Assembly (NCBI GenBank): GCA_024509875.1
Contig: JAMPIV010005836.1
Span: 168,501-232,500, forward strand
Length of the DNA: 64,000 nucleotides
Origin: Oreohelix idahoensis
Lineage: Eukaryota; Mollusca; Gastropoda; Stylommatophora; Oreohelicidae
Direction: 5' to 3'
In this document: one piece after another, positions 1-10,957 of the stretch
How the letters are laid out: every line of letters begins with the position of its first letter
How positions within the stretch are numbered: the stretch's first letter is position 1
Translations under genes and position numbers: made by a program
The notes under the pieces: model-generated
Seen by the model: only the letters and a program-made list of their open reading frames with translations
The model's database searches: none
What the model was told of the DNA's origin: nothing

Positions 1-131
1 CTTCCCTCCTCTCCGGCAATATCTGCTAAGGGACAAAATTTACCTTGATTTACGTCACTTTATAACCAGGTTACCAACTAGGCCACTTTACGCAGCCGGA
101 ATACTAGAGCACATTTTAGAAAGGGCCCTCC

Positions 132-134
<3 letters not shown>

Positions 135-173
<39 letters not shown>

Positions 174-198
174 CCCCCCCGCCAAAAAAAAAAAAAAA
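135..198. repeat. (CA)n microsatellite followed by C-run and A-run
   Basis: A run of about 18 CA units passes directly into about 11 C and then, after a short GCC, 15 A. No coding content. Such compound tracts are prone to length change and assembly error. Confidence 0.95.
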
Positions 199-761
199 GT
201 TTATTTATGATATGTCAAAATTTAAAAACAAAATGTTTCTTAAAATGAATATCCTTGGTATCTGACTCTCTTAGTAAAGTACAACATCTGACTCTCTCTG
301 TCTACGGCGATAATGTACTATAATAAAGAGTCATTATTTGTTTGTAACATTATTCAGTGTTACAGTATTAGTGATAATAATGATGAGGAAGATGCGGAAA
401 GAACTTGAGCTGATGGCACGTGACAGGAGGGCTTGGTATGTGTTTGTTGAAGGCCTATGCTCCTTGGGAAGCTATTGATTGATTCAGCAAAAACTTGATA
501 TAATTGTGAGCACGAAATGATAGCTGTACCACAGGTTCGCGCGCCGCGCTATGGTTATCCTGGCTATACAAGCTACATAGACGGTACTTCGACAAAAGGA
601 AAGTTGGTTCAAATCTTCTCTGGGGGATATCCTTCAAAACTGCTTAGATCGTGACGTCAATAATCTAAGCCTGTGTGGAAACAGCAGCCGTGCTTGTAAA
701 TATATGTGATCATGACACCATGCCAGTACCTGACAGGAATTAACTACAGGTCATTCCGTCA
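199..761. other. no gene seen
   Basis: AT-rich DNA with only short chance open frames, none with a recognisable motif or compositional bias. I see no repeat unit shared with the rest of the window. Confidence 0.6.
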
Positions 762-837
762 ATGGCATTTGCCCAGTCTATCTTGACCTGCAGGCAGGCT
801 CTATTAGTGGGGGGACCAGCAGGGCCATTTAGCACCG

Positions 838-1221
838 GGCCTCGCACCAACAAAACTTGCATGATCCACCACTTTTACAAGAAGGGGCCTCGCACCAACA
901 AAACTTGCATGATCCACCACTTTTACAAGAAGGGGCTTCGCACCAACAAAACTTGCATGATCCACCACTTTTACAAGAAGGGGCCTCACACCAACAAAAC
1001 TTGCATGATCCACCACTTTTACATGAAGGGGCCTCGCACCAACAAAACTTGCATGATCCACTACTTTTACAAGAAGGGGCCTCACACCAACAAAACTTGC
1101 ATGATCCACCACTTTTACATGAAGGGGCCTCGCACCAACAAAACTTGCATAATCCACCACTTTTACAAGAAGGGGCCTCGCACCAACAAAACTTGCATGA
1201 TCTACCACTTTTACAAGAAGG
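838..1221. repeat. 48-bp minisatellite, 8 copies
   Basis: Eight consecutive 48-bp units differ by only a few substitutions. Because 48 is divisible by three, the array stays open in two plus frames and one minus frame. One plus frame reads as repeats of GPRTNKTCMIHHFYKK and the minus frame as repeats of a 16-residue unit containing VKVVDHASFVGARP. Flanking sequence outside the array is not obviously coding, and openness in several frames is expected from the repeat itself, so I annotate it as satellite DNA and not as a gene. Confidence 0.95.
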
Positions 1222-1384
1222 GGCCTCGCAAAGGAAACGGCCCGAGCCTCATCCGAGCTCTCGGGGGAGGGGCGCTGTTTATCAGTCATGTCTCCATGCC
1301 AGGTTTATTCTTATGGCTGACCTCAGTGTACATTTCAAATACTGCCCTACACAATCCACTACTTCTTTGTTTTCAGCATCAGCT

Positions 1385-1518
1385 TTGTCTGTTTGTGACT
1401 AATATCAGGCTGGCTACCTCATCGTGTTCAATAAATTGTTACAAAGAACTTGTCTGTTTGTGACTAATATGAGGCTGGCTAGTACCTGATCGTGTTCAAT
1501 AAATTCTTACAAAGAACT
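1385..1518. repeat. 65/69-bp tandem duplication
   Basis: The stretch 1385-1449 is repeated at 1450-1518 with a handful of differences, including a 4-bp indel. Both copies contain AATAAATT. Function unknown; it looks like a local tandem duplication. Confidence 0.9.
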
Positions 1519-2240
1519 TATCACCGCTGTCAAGAGCATATGAATGCTTCGGTGCAGGCTATATGGCGACTAACTGCAGAAGTGGCTCCATGCTCCATAA
1601 GGAACTAAACGGGAATTGATGATGATGATGATTGACTATTTTGTTTACCACAAGTTTGTTTACTTGTTTATTTCAACACTCGTGGGCTGAGATCAAGGTC
1701 AAATAACAGCTATACGCCAAGGTCGTTATTCTCTTCCAATGAAGCAGATCGGAAGCGCCTGTCATTATTTTTAACTTTCTCCTTGCATCCACTTCTCTGA
1801 ATCCTTCATAATTATTTCTTTATGAATAGTTTGTATTCTGTTTTGTTTGGCCCTTACGTTTTTGCTATAAATATCTAAGTACTTACAATATGTTTCTTTG
1901 ACCATACTGATTTGAAAATTTCTATAAAGGCAGTCAGTTACTGTAATATATATCCTAGCATACAAGCAGTTTCTCGGTTTTTCAACAACTTTCTCCACTG
2001 TAATATCTTATATCTATTATTATTATTTTAATATTTGTAGGCTTTGTTTCCTCTAGGCAGGCTGTCGAATCCCACTGCACGATTAAATACCAGACGTGTA
2101 ATATTTTCTGGGGGTGGGTACCACCTGTGAGACCTAGTGAGACCTTTATATAAAGGGGCACTGTGAGACCCAACCATGACTGACGTCACATGATCTACGT
2201 CACAGTTAACACGCGAATCGCAAAGCCGGGTTGCTTGTGC
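1519..2240. other. no gene seen; short (TGA)n tract
   Basis: A short (TGA)n tract lies at about 1617-1633, preceded by non-coding sequence; it could be the tail of a decayed LINE or SINE, but I cannot assign a family. No supported reading frame. Confidence 0.5.
2143..2188. promoter_or_regulatory. palindromic TATA motif next to a CRE-like site
   Basis: A perfect 14-bp palindrome CCTTTATATAAAGG at 2143-2156 contains a TATA box in both orientations. A consensus CRE, TGACGTCA, lies at 2181-2188, about 25 bp away. Read on the minus strand, the CRE precedes the TATA box as in a small inducible promoter. No gene is seen on either side, so promoter activity is only a possibility. Confidence 0.3.
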
Positions 2241-2252
2241 ATGTAAACTTTC

Positions 2253-2643
2253 TTCTTCTTCTTCTTTGATCCTTAGCCGCCGACCGTCAAAGTAGTCAGT
2301 GGCCATTACGCCTGGTGGCGTCTTGTAGGGCAACAACAAAATTTGATTCCACTTTGCTCGGTCGGCGGCCATCCTTCCTACAGAGCCCCAACTCTGGTTC
2401 GTTCTTTGCATCTCAGCCTTCATAGTCCTCAGCCAAGTTGTTTTTGGTCGGCCTTTCTTTCGTTTTCCTTCAGGGGTCCATAGCATAGCTGTTCTTGTGA
2501 TGGCATCGGGGTCTCTTCTGAGGACATGGCCAACCCAGCTCCGGCGTCTGCCAGCTATGATGGTGTGTATGTCCTCTTGCTTGCTCCGAGTAAACAGATC
2601 TTGGTTGGTGAAGAGATTCGGAGAATTTTTCTTAGGCATGTTG
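2253..2643 (-). mobile_element. 5'-truncated RTE-like LINE, 3' end only
   Basis: This 391-bp segment matches the 3' end of the large RTE-like element at 61,257 onward. On the minus strand it encodes the family's C-terminal region, with GHVLRRDP and GKRKKGRPKTTW motifs, and it ends in a (GAA)n tail at 2253-2268. It is flanked by the 12-bp TSD ATGTAAACTTTC at 2241-2252 and 2644-2655, so it is a single target-primed insertion that was 5'-truncated. It cannot make a functional protein. It has a small internal deletion relative to the longer copy. Confidence 0.9.
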
Positions 2644-2710
2644 ATGTAAACTTTCACCCTACTATAAATATCCAAGTCTTTTTTATTATTTTCGTTGGAC
2701 TTTGAACTCT

Positions 2711-2810
2711 TGAAATTTACATATGTAACTAAGCATCTATTTTTAAAAGTTAAATGTTTTTGAAATTTACATATGTAACTAAGCATCTATTTTTAAAAGT
2801 TAAATGTTTT
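2711..2810. repeat. perfect 50-bp tandem duplication
   Basis: Positions 2711-2760 and 2761-2810 are identical over 50 bp, which suggests a recent duplication or an assembly artefact. Confidence 0.97.
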
Positions 2811-2960
2811 CACCGCTGGAGGTTCCTGTGGGGTATCTATGGCACTACCACAGAAATTGAATATATTTTGCATTCATCCCCTCCCCCCCCTCCCCAACCG
2901 AGGCCCGAAAAATATAACTTGTTATTGTCCCTGTTAATTTCCATCCATTTACTGTTAACA
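2780..2960. repeat. copy 1 of a dispersed repeat
   Basis: The segment is recognisably related to 4890-5050: both share a block around CCTGTGGGGTATCTATG and a following C-rich stretch with CCGAGG. Divergence is substantial. The family is not identified. Confidence 0.6.
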
Positions 2961-3033
2961 TTATTCATATTTCGTGGAATCTGTGTCCAGGTTTGTGACG
3001 TGTATTTACTGTATTTTTTGTATGTGATCTATC

Positions 3034-3374
3034 CAGGGCCTGATTCAGATATAGTGAGGCCCTAAGCTATAGAAAGCTGTAGAGGCCCTTTTTGGCAATA
3101 GGTAACAGAGAATATTGCCGTGTAACAACTAAACGTGGCAAGAATGCTGTCAAGATGCATAATTCATGTCAGGTGGGTGGAAGGATTTATCCATTAAGAT
3201 TTAAAAAATTTGTCTCTAACTTTTTTTTGGTTTCAACGCATTTATTATAGCACAAAATATTTCAGTTTTGTTGACGAAGAGTGAAGTGAGTCAGCCACCA
3301 CTGTTAGAGAGGCCCCTTCAGACTGTGAGGCCCTAAGCTGTACCTTGTTTAGCTTATGCCTCAGTCCGGCCCTG
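3034..3374. mobile_element. hAT-type MITE (non-autonomous DNA transposon)
   Basis: The 341-bp unit begins CAGGGCCTGATT and ends with the inverted form (AGTCCGGCCCTG), giving imperfect terminal inverted repeats typical of hAT transposons. It is flanked by a perfect 8-bp TSD, GATCTATC, at 3026-3033 and 3375-3382; 8 bp is the hAT hallmark. A subterminal block GAGGCCCTAAGCT occurs near both ends in direct orientation. It has no transposase frame, so it would depend on a hAT transposase encoded elsewhere. Confidence 0.9.
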
Positions 3375-3499
3375 GATCTATCAGTAGCAACAGTACATGT
3401 TTACTACAACTTATGTTGTCTTAACTCGATAATGTCTCACGCGGCATATTAAATATGTGATTTTATTATTCTTCTTCTTTTCTTTTCGCTTGAACTATA

Positions 3500-3892
3500 T
3501 TGTCTATATCTGCAATGTTGTTTCTTGTATAAACTTCACTGTCTTTTGTAGTTATTCAAGATATTTTCGAGCTCTAATTTTTTGCTGTAGCCGTCTTTTT
3601 TACTATTGACGCCTTCAGCATTCCAGTGCATTATTTTAAATGGTCTTTTCTTTGCTTGGCCAGTAGCTCTATTCTCATGCCTCCTGGCTCCACGGGGCAA
3701 TTGAGAAGGACCCCCAGTAGTAGGGGTTGGGCCCTTCCGAGGCAGAGGGCCCGGCACTGCGCCTGCATGGGTGTCCGTCACAGGGCGAGTGCCATAACGT
3801 TTTGCAGATATAGGCATACTTCCATAGCGCATGTGCGTGGCATCCTGATTGCTGTGGTGCGCCTCTTGGCTGGTTGCCTCCGTCTTCAGCAC
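3500..3892 (-). pseudogene. LINE endonuclease N-terminal fragment
   Basis: The minus-strand frame 3892-3536 has a Pro/Arg-rich stretch followed by a motif beginning PFKIMHWNAEGV, the typical first strand of an APE-type LINE endonuclease. Just downstream, in another frame, a FIQETTLQ-like motif marks the metal-binding Glu segment of the same fold, so a frameshift separates the two. No further endonuclease or RT sequence follows. It is a decayed fragment of a LINE different from the two large LINEs in this window. Confidence 0.65.
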
Positions 3893-4674
3893 CTTGACTT
3901 GCTAGGGCAGACTGTGGTCTTGCTCGAGTGTAGGAGGGCCTGGCCAGTCTTGGTTTTTCAGCCGCTGATGGCTGTACTTGAGCCCCATCTCCACGTCAAG
4001 GAGCTGGCCTCGATGGGGTTTACAAGGACTGAGAATTAATATTATATTTTCACCGTACTAACATGAATAACCGTGCCAGGTTTCTGATTTTGTTTTTGTG
4101 AAAATATTGAACTTAAAAACAACATGAAGTGTGTGGATGGTACATGCCTTGTCGTACGTTCGCTGGTGCAGTCTCCTCACTGCACTATTGGATGGACATG
4201 AGTATATAATATACTAATACATACTCATAAAAATTGCTTGCTCAAATCGGATATGTCAAATCGAAGGTGTAAATATCGCAGCCTAGCTGTAAACTATGAC
4301 ACAACGTACTTACCGCTCAAGACTAACCGCCAGTATAGTAATGACAGAGATATGGCTGAGAGCGAACGCAAATAGCAACTCCTTGCCTAATTTAAATAAC
4401 TTTCATTGTTGTCTTTTAAGTTATCCGTTTGACATGTTAATCATCATAACAGGCGTCGTATGTCCTTGACATTCAATCAACGTATTAAATCATTTAAAAG
4501 GATCTTTTCGCACTATTACGTCATTCTTGGAGTTCTTTCAAAGTGGCTTTAAATGCCAAATAACAGGATATAAAAGTAATGCCTTTTAAAACATTTTTTT
4601 CCACTGGGGTTTTAACAAAAACAACACAATAGATTTGGGATATACAAAAGAATTAAGAAAGTGAATTTAAACTT
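3893..4674. other. no gene seen
   Basis: AT-rich sequence without a convincing reading frame, TSD pair or match to the other repeats of this window. Confidence 0.5.
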
Positions 4675-4800
4675 AGCAGTCGTAGTAGCAGCCCCTTTAT
4701 TCATGACTATGGGAACGCGCCCCTGAGGTGATTACCCTCAGCTGTTTTATTTCCCCGGTGCTCCTGTCAGCGTGTTCTTTTCTCTTCTGCTTGTTGGCGC
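4675..4800 (-). mobile_element. relic of the 3' end of the 41.5-kb LINE family
   Basis: The reverse complement of this stretch aligns with the last approximately 120 bp of the full-length LINE ending at 45,521, including the block around CCTCAGGGGCGC and the downstream AGCCCCTT. Only the extreme 3' end is left, and the tail is a short GTA-type repeat. It is an old, heavily 5'-truncated insertion. Confidence 0.75.
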
Positions 4801-4889
4801 CATAGGGGGAAGCACTACATGGTGCGATGGGCAGCTTCATGCTATTAGATTGCTGGATTTATGTCCAGTTCCTTCATGTCTGGATAACT

Positions 4890-5050
4890 TTTAAAAGTCG
4901 CATGTATTGACCGCTGAAGGTACCTGTGGGGTATCTATGACACTGTCATAGAATTTGAATGTATTCACTATTCTCTCGTTCCCCCAGCCGAGGTTCTCTG
5001 AATGTTAACTGTTATTTTAACTTAAAAGTCATACATAAGAGTAAAACATT
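4890..5050. repeat. copy 2 of the dispersed repeat at 2780
   Basis: Shares the CCTGTGGGGTATCTATG block and the following C-rich/CCGAGG segment with 2780-2960, in the same orientation and at moderate divergence. Confidence 0.6.
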
Positions 5051-5503
5051 TACCGTCTCTATAGCATGGTGTTACATTCATAAGAACAACAACAAACTTA
5101 CTTGTATACAAACCGTCGCACATGCACACACGCACGTTCGCAGAGAGCGAACTACAGGGGTGATAAGTGGCTATTTTTTCTAGTTATGTCTCCCAGGTTG
5201 AACTGATAACATCACTTTATACACGTTAACATCAACAACGTCAGTACTCACCAACATAGAATTTTTCTTTGCGCTACTTACGGAGCAGGGGACTGCCACT
5301 GTAGCTGGTCTTTTGGCAGGTAGCCTGCACCGAGCAGTCACATACTCCTGCTGCAGTAATGTATATGGCGCTTTCTTTTACATGACGATGATGCTAGCCC
5401 TATGCACAACCTCCATTTAGTGGCCTTGTACGACATGCATCATGCTGCCGATGTCCTATTAATTCTTAGTTTACACGGGGGGAAAAAAACTGCTGGTTTC
5501 TGA

Positions 5504-5632
5504 ATGATACACTCTTCATTAATTATCCATGACTTGATACACTCTTCATTAATTATCCTTGATACACTCTACATTAATTATCCATGACTTGATACACTCT
5601 TCATTAGTTATCCATGATACACTCTTCATCAG
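5504..5632. repeat. minisatellite around GATACACTCTTCATTA
   Basis: Five irregular copies of a unit containing GATACACTCTTCATTA, alternately about 30 and 20-26 bp long because an ATCCATGACTT segment is present or absent. It looks like a young tandem expansion. Confidence 0.85.
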
Positions 5633-5716
5633 TGGTGGGCAACCCAGAACTGTGACGATCTACTTTAAAAACACTGAGTTCTCTAAAGATCAACACTGAT
5701 TACACTTCTTTTACAG

Positions 5717-5784
5717 CTCTCTCGCTGGCTCTCTCACTCTCTCTCTCTCTCTCGCTTTCTCTCTCTCTTTCTCTCTCTCTCTTA
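5717..5784. repeat. (CT)n microsatellite, interrupted
   Basis: A CT-rich tract with scattered interruptions. It is followed by a truncated third copy (about 5785-5835) of the repeat annotated at 6019-6191, recognisable by the GAAAATAAAGTTCGTTCG ending. Confidence 0.8.
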
Positions 5785-6018
5785 GACGGGCCTAAGTTCC
5801 TTTCTCTCAACACTTTGAAAATAAAGTTCGTTCGCTCTCTTTCAGTCCCTATTCATACAATCGTAGACTTTTCGAATACTTTATTAGTTTTGATTACATG
5901 CCCCCCTAATCAGATTATCTTTTCTTATAATATCAATTGTAGGTTCTAATGACGATGTTTGTACTTTTCTACATATTTTATGTCATGTTTATAAGTAGTT
6001 AATGTTAATATGAGTGTG

Positions 6019-6191
6019 CTATTTTATTTTACTTTGCAACGTTGAATTCCTTGACATTGATATGTAAAATGCATATGGGAATAAATGAATTCAGTATGAA
6101 AGGTGAGAGAAAGGAAGGGCAGAATGTCAGACGGGCCTGCGTGCCCAATTCTCAACCCTTTGAAAATAAAGTTCGTTCGTTCGTTCGTTCT
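6019..6191 (+). repeat. dispersed retro-repeat with (GTTC)n tail, copy 1
   Basis: About 170 bp closely matching 28,228-28,394 and ending in AATAAAGTTCGTTCGTTCG. The AATAAA plus a 4-bp simple-repeat tail suggests the 3' end of a LINE or a SINE that borrows such an end. A T-run at 6190-6206 follows. No TSD was established. Confidence 0.75.
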
Positions 6192-6268
6192 TTTTTTTTT
6201 TTTTTTGAGATTTCAAAGTATATAGAAAGTAGAAACAGTTCCGCATTTATGTAACGTCTATCTCCGCT

Positions 6269-6504
6269 CACTGGCTTCCTAGCTCAGTGGTCTATGGTTC
6301 GATCCCCAGATGAGGTGGGATTTTTTTAGGCCGCAAACGGCTCCTGGGTCGACCCAGCCCCAATTGGGTACCAGAGCAACTCTGGGAAGGTTAAGGCGGC
6401 CGGCGTGATGCTGACCACATCACCCCTAGTGTGCCGATGGTCAAGAAAATATGGGCCTAACACCATATTCCCAATATGCCTCAATGGGCGTGTAACGGGA
6501 TTCC
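6269..6504 (+). mobile_element. tRNA-derived SINE (family 1), 5'-truncated
   Basis: Matches the SINE at 52,150-52,425 (opposite strand) but lacks the first approximately 25 nt, which include the A box. A B-box-like GGTTCGATCCCC is retained. It is flanked by the 11-bp TSD CTATCTCCGCT at 6258-6268 and 6505-6515. Only 23 bp separate its right TSD from gypsy element A. Confidence 0.88.
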
Positions 6505-6538
6505 CTATCTCCGCTATATGATATACTTCCCATAATTC

Positions 6539-8990
6539 TGTGGTGAAGTGGGATGTTATAAATATTTATAGGGGGACTTAGTGTACTGACTGAGATCAGC
6601 TGTGAAGATATCTATATCTAAGGAGAGTAGTGTATTATAGATAACCTTACTTGCTGCCACATATATATATATATCTTAGTCAGAATTATTCTGGAATAGT
6701 GTGATGACTACGTTATATGTCTAGGGTATGTGTATGATGAAGTGTAAGTCAAAACAACAACAGACAGATAAACAATTTAATTTATTCCACCACACTTGAC
6801 AACACTGTGACACTCACATACATATAACACTCTAAAGGATCTCTTAAAGGAGTCACTGATAACTTTTCAAATAACAATATGTATTTATTGCTGTTATGAA
6901 TGAATATGTGTCCTGATTCAAATACAAAGGGAACCAGGAATCACAATCAATTTTACTTACAAGTTATATGTACAGAATTTATCAATATGAATATTGTAAT
7001 GACATATATTATTAAAAGTATTCTATGTGTGTCAGTTGTGTAGTAGTAATATGAGGTAATACTGGTTTTGTTTTGTTCAAGCTCTGTTGGTATTTGTCAT
7101 CATGACTTCAATAGTTTGTCTTTATGGGAACTATTATTGGAGATGTTCTCAGTTCCTGATATTAACACAATTTAATTCCCCTCTTAATGTTATTTTTACA
7201 AGGTCATTTTAAGCTGGGGTTACATAATTTTGAGCTCAGCTGGCCACATCAGCTTATCTGGCGTGATGGCGGCAGGAAAGGACTCCTCTGCTCGATTCTC
7301 CCCTCGGCTCTGGAGACACCTCACTGATAGCTAAATGGACCAAGGAGTATGCTGTCCGACTCTGGATTCAGCAAAGCTCTGACCAGGTGCTGCTCAATAC
7401 CATCAAGACCACGGTCCCTGAAAACAAGAAGGATGTACCTTCTACTTCATAACTAATTTATACTTTCTTTTTACACTGAGCACAATACATCACAAACATT
7501 GAGTTCAGAGCGTTAGGCCAACTGTCAGCTTCATCTGAAATACTTTATACCAGTATTTACCTCCTTAATGGTTACTACGCCTCTGCACTTCCAGCATTAT
7601 TTCTGTCTAATCAATAATCTAGGTGTCAGTGTACTGTTTGGCCATTCCATGCAGTTTTACTTTCCTCCGACACCTTCTGTTCAGGCTGGAGCATTATAGG
7701 CTTTACATCAGGTTTTCTACTGAACCACACATATATACAGGCATAAATTAACAATTCACATTCAATTTTCATTAAAAGATACTGAATGTTTCAAGCTTAC
7801 CACAATTCATGGAAACAAACACAGATACGTTGATTAGCAATGCATTCTGGCACAACTACTGGCACAAATTCCCCTCTGCTTATGTTCCAGGCTTTTATTT
7901 AGCAAAAATATGAGCTGGCTTCAACGCACTGTTGCTTTATCAAGCTTATTTGACTAGTGGTCTCGAACTAACGCTCCTAAGTGAGTATATCAGCGAGTCT
8001 AGCCAATGGAGCCACGTTTCGACAAGTATTTGAAAAAATTTTAACTTCCTACGTCTCCCCTAACAACCAAAGATAGTATTTATAGTCCGACTAATCGTGT
8101 GTAGCCTTACATATCATTCCAGCCAATCAGTTCAAATGTAACTTGTGGCCCATTTCCCGTACAATGGTGGATTAAAAAAATCTACCACTGAGCGATTCTG
8201 ATTTTGGGTGTTGTCTGACAGCACCATCATTTTATTTTGGCTATAACTTGTCAATTCCTAGACTATTTGCATAACGTTGTACATATTCTTTGTCAGCAAG
8301 CCCTAAGGAACACAAATATACCAATTTAAAAGAGCTAAGTGGCTGCGTTCAAAATATGCAATTTCTAGGATAGTCGTGTAGTTGTTTTTTTTATTTTTTA
8401 TGTGAGAACCGCCACCTGTCCTGCTGTACTGTCAGACTAATGTCAGGATTTCGGACATAAAACAGTAGAATGTCAGGTTTCCCCAATAAGCGTTTTTCAG
8501 GTTTTAAAACCTAACTCTGGGAAGGGTAGTGAATTTATCACTGTCGATTGAAATAAAGTTAGTGCATGTAGTCTTACACGCGTGATGGCAGCATTTGTGT
8601 ATCGCGCGACGCGTGTTTAGTGTTCGGCTTTCTGCCTCTCCCTTCTCGCTATCCTTTAGTCCATCTGTCTTTTGTTTTTGGTAACATAGTGTAGAAAAAG
8701 ACATGAATGGAATTTAAAATTTAGGTCAACTTGCATATTTCAAGGTTTTTCTTAGAAAGGCAGCACATTTTATTGTGTGTTTGGGAAACGCGTGTATGTT
8801 GCAGAAGGCCTTTAATATCAACGTGAAACGTTACAATTTGCATACGCAGTAGAAAACAAGGGGATTTCGAGTACTGTCATTGTGACAGCACTGTTCTTTA
8901 CCATTCTTCTTCCTTTATTTATTATATGTATTTATTAGGCTTTATATTTACTTGATAATTTATATATGTGGATTAGAATATTCCACGACA
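6539..8990 (-). repeat. 3' LTR of element A
   Basis: 2,452 bp, reading TGTCGTGG...ACCACA in element sense, nearly identical to the LTR at 22,637-25,086. A TATAAATA-type core promoter is conserved near 8078-8085. The 2.3-2.8 kb length of this family's LTRs is far above the few hundred bp usual for gypsy elements. Short open frames inside are not coding in any way I can support. Confidence 0.95.
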
Positions 8991-9002
8991 TCTCCCCTCT
9001 TA
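8991..9002 (-). promoter_or_regulatory. polypurine tract of element A
   Basis: On the plus strand TCTCCCCTCTTA directly follows the LTR. In element sense it is the purine tract that primes plus-strand DNA synthesis. The same tract precedes the 3' LTRs of B and D. Confidence 0.85.
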
Positions 9003-9057
9003 AAACAGACATTATATGTCAGTCCTTTATTCTATATACACATAGAGAAATTTATGA

Positions 9058-10955
9058 TTAGTTCTGGGGTTTACGGTGATTCTCATCACACGGATGGCGG
9101 CTTAAAAAATCCGCTCCCAAATTTGTTTTTCCAGAAATATACTCAATGCTAAAATTATATGGAGCCAAAAGTAAAGACCATCGGAGTAACCTGGAGTTCT
9201 CATGCCTAGCCTGTGCTAGAAACGATAAAGGTTTGTGGTCTGTTTGCAACTTAAAGGCCTTCCCATACAGATAAATATTGAATTTCTTTATTGCCCATAT
9301 TACTGCAAGACATTCTTTTTCGCTAGTTGAGTAATTGATTTCAGCTTTATTCAATTTTCTGCTAGCATATGCCACTGGGCTTAATTCCCCATCCAATGCA
9401 TCTGATTTCTGTAGTAGAGTTGCACCTAACCCAATATTACCTGCATCCGTCCTTACTATGAATTCTTGACTTAAGTCAGGTAATTTCAAAATGGGTTTAC
9501 TTGTGAGCTTTTCCTTCAATTCTTGGTAAGTCATTTCACATTGTGGTGTCCATGTAATGCGATCTGGATGTCCTTTACGTGTCAAATCAGTTAACGGTGC
9601 ACATATGGAATTAAAGTTTTTGATATACTTCTGGTAGAAACCACACAATGAGACAAAGGATCTCACGTCCTTCTTGGTTTGTGGTCTCGGGGCTTTCTGT
9701 AGTTTCTCTAAATTCTTTGGGTCGGGGTCATGTTTCCCTGATAAACTGTGTGTCCCAAAAATTCCAATTCTTTACATCCAACGCAACATTTGGTTGGTCG
9801 GGCTGTTAAATTTGCCTCCCTAAGTCGATTAAACAGCATGTTCAGAGAGTCAATGTGTTCCTCAAATGTTTCTGTTGCTATCAGGATATCATCCATGAAA
9901 TTTGTTATACATGGATTATTCAGAGGGTCCAATAATTTTCTCATCATTCTAGAGAAGACACTAGGCGCATTCTTCAATCCAAATGGCAATCTATTAAACT
10001 CATAGTGTCCTTCTGAGGTACTAAAAGCTAGGTATGGTCTAACCTCAGGCTTTACTGGAATCTGATAATATCCTTTACTCAGATCCACTTTGGAGAAATA
10101 TTTAGCTTTATTTAGTCTGGCAAACAGCTGATTTGTATCCGGCAATGGATCCACCTGTCCTTCTGTAATAGCATTCAGTCTCCTGTAATCTATACAGAGT
10201 CTATGTTCTCCAGAGGGCTTCCTTAAGAGTACAACACCGGAACTATACGAAGATTCACTGTGTGAAATAATTCCTTCCTTCAATAGATAGTCTATCTCTT
10301 CCTTCAAAGCTTTTTCCTTAGCAAACGGAATCGAATATGGTTTCATACAGACAGTTGTGGGGTCTATCAGTTTCATATCATATTCCAATAGGTTTGTATG
10401 CCCTGGTCGGTCTGTTAACACCTCTGCATGATTATTTAGAACCTGTTGCACTCTCTCTTTCTGAGTTTTCGTTAAATGTGTACTGATTTTCACCTGTGCT
10501 GCTGTCTCACAGGGGTGTAATGGATATTCAAATGATGAAAGTGGTTACTTTTTCATCTCCATGGCGATGGACAAGGTCAACAAGTGTGTCTCTTCCTGAT
10601 GTTCTCTTTCCAAATATTTCTTCAGGAGATTCACATGATAGATTTTTTCTTTCCCCTTCTTATCTATCTTATAATTTGTTCTAGATACCTTCTCTAGAAC
10701 TGTATATGGACCCTGCCATCCAATTTGTAACTTATTCTGACTCCCGGGCAAAAGAAGCAGTACTTTCTCTCCCACAGCCAAATTTCTGTCTTTCGCTTTC
10801 CTGTTATAATAGGCAGCATGTTTCTTCCTGGCTTGTTTCAAATTTTCATTGGCAAGTTTCCAACCAGTTTTTAAACGAGTGGTCAGCTCATTCACATATT
10901 GGTATGAAGATGTAATGTTTTCCTCTGCCTTTTCATCAGTCCACGTTCTTAGCAA
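9058..10955 (-). pseudogene. pol: element A pol: integrase C-terminus, RT, RNase H (broken)
   Basis: Read on the minus strand: 10,955-10,545 encodes the integrase C-terminal GPY/F-like module (VGEKVLLLLPG, GWQGPYTVLEKV, HVNLLKKYLE). Next, 10,493-9708 encodes gypsy-type RT with LCIDYRRLN, FSKVDLSKGYYQI, RLPFGLKNAPS and the catalytic FMDD. Then 9666-9058 encodes RNase H (RTDAGNIGLGATLLQ, SEKECLAVIWAI, TDHKPLSF) and the DFLSRHP end. Breaks: a nonsense TAA at 10,545-10,547 between integrase and RT, and a one-base deletion near 9728, just after the LEFLGHTVYQG segment, that throws RT out of frame with RNase H. Element B lacks both lesions. Integrase sits upstream of RT, unlike most gypsy elements. 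Confidence 0.93.
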
Positions 10956-10957
10956 AG

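Noticed and set aside
838..1221. CRISPR-like array
   Set aside because: Units are contiguous without unique spacers; the context is eukaryotic.
838..1463. Long repetitive ORFs as a secreted repeat-protein gene
   Set aside because: The openness is explained by the 48-bp unit; there is no conserved flanking coding sequence, and both strands are open.
3626..4039. 137-codon plus-strand ORF
   Set aside because: Opposite strand of the LINE endonuclease fragment; no domain recognised.
6269..6330. tRNA gene
   Set aside because: The B-box-like sequence belongs to a SINE with TSD and long body; no cloverleaf without it.
6539..6700. Envelope gene in family 1 or C (retrovirus-like)
   Set aside because: In A and C pol runs almost to the polypurine tract; no third ORF with signal peptide or membrane segment exists.
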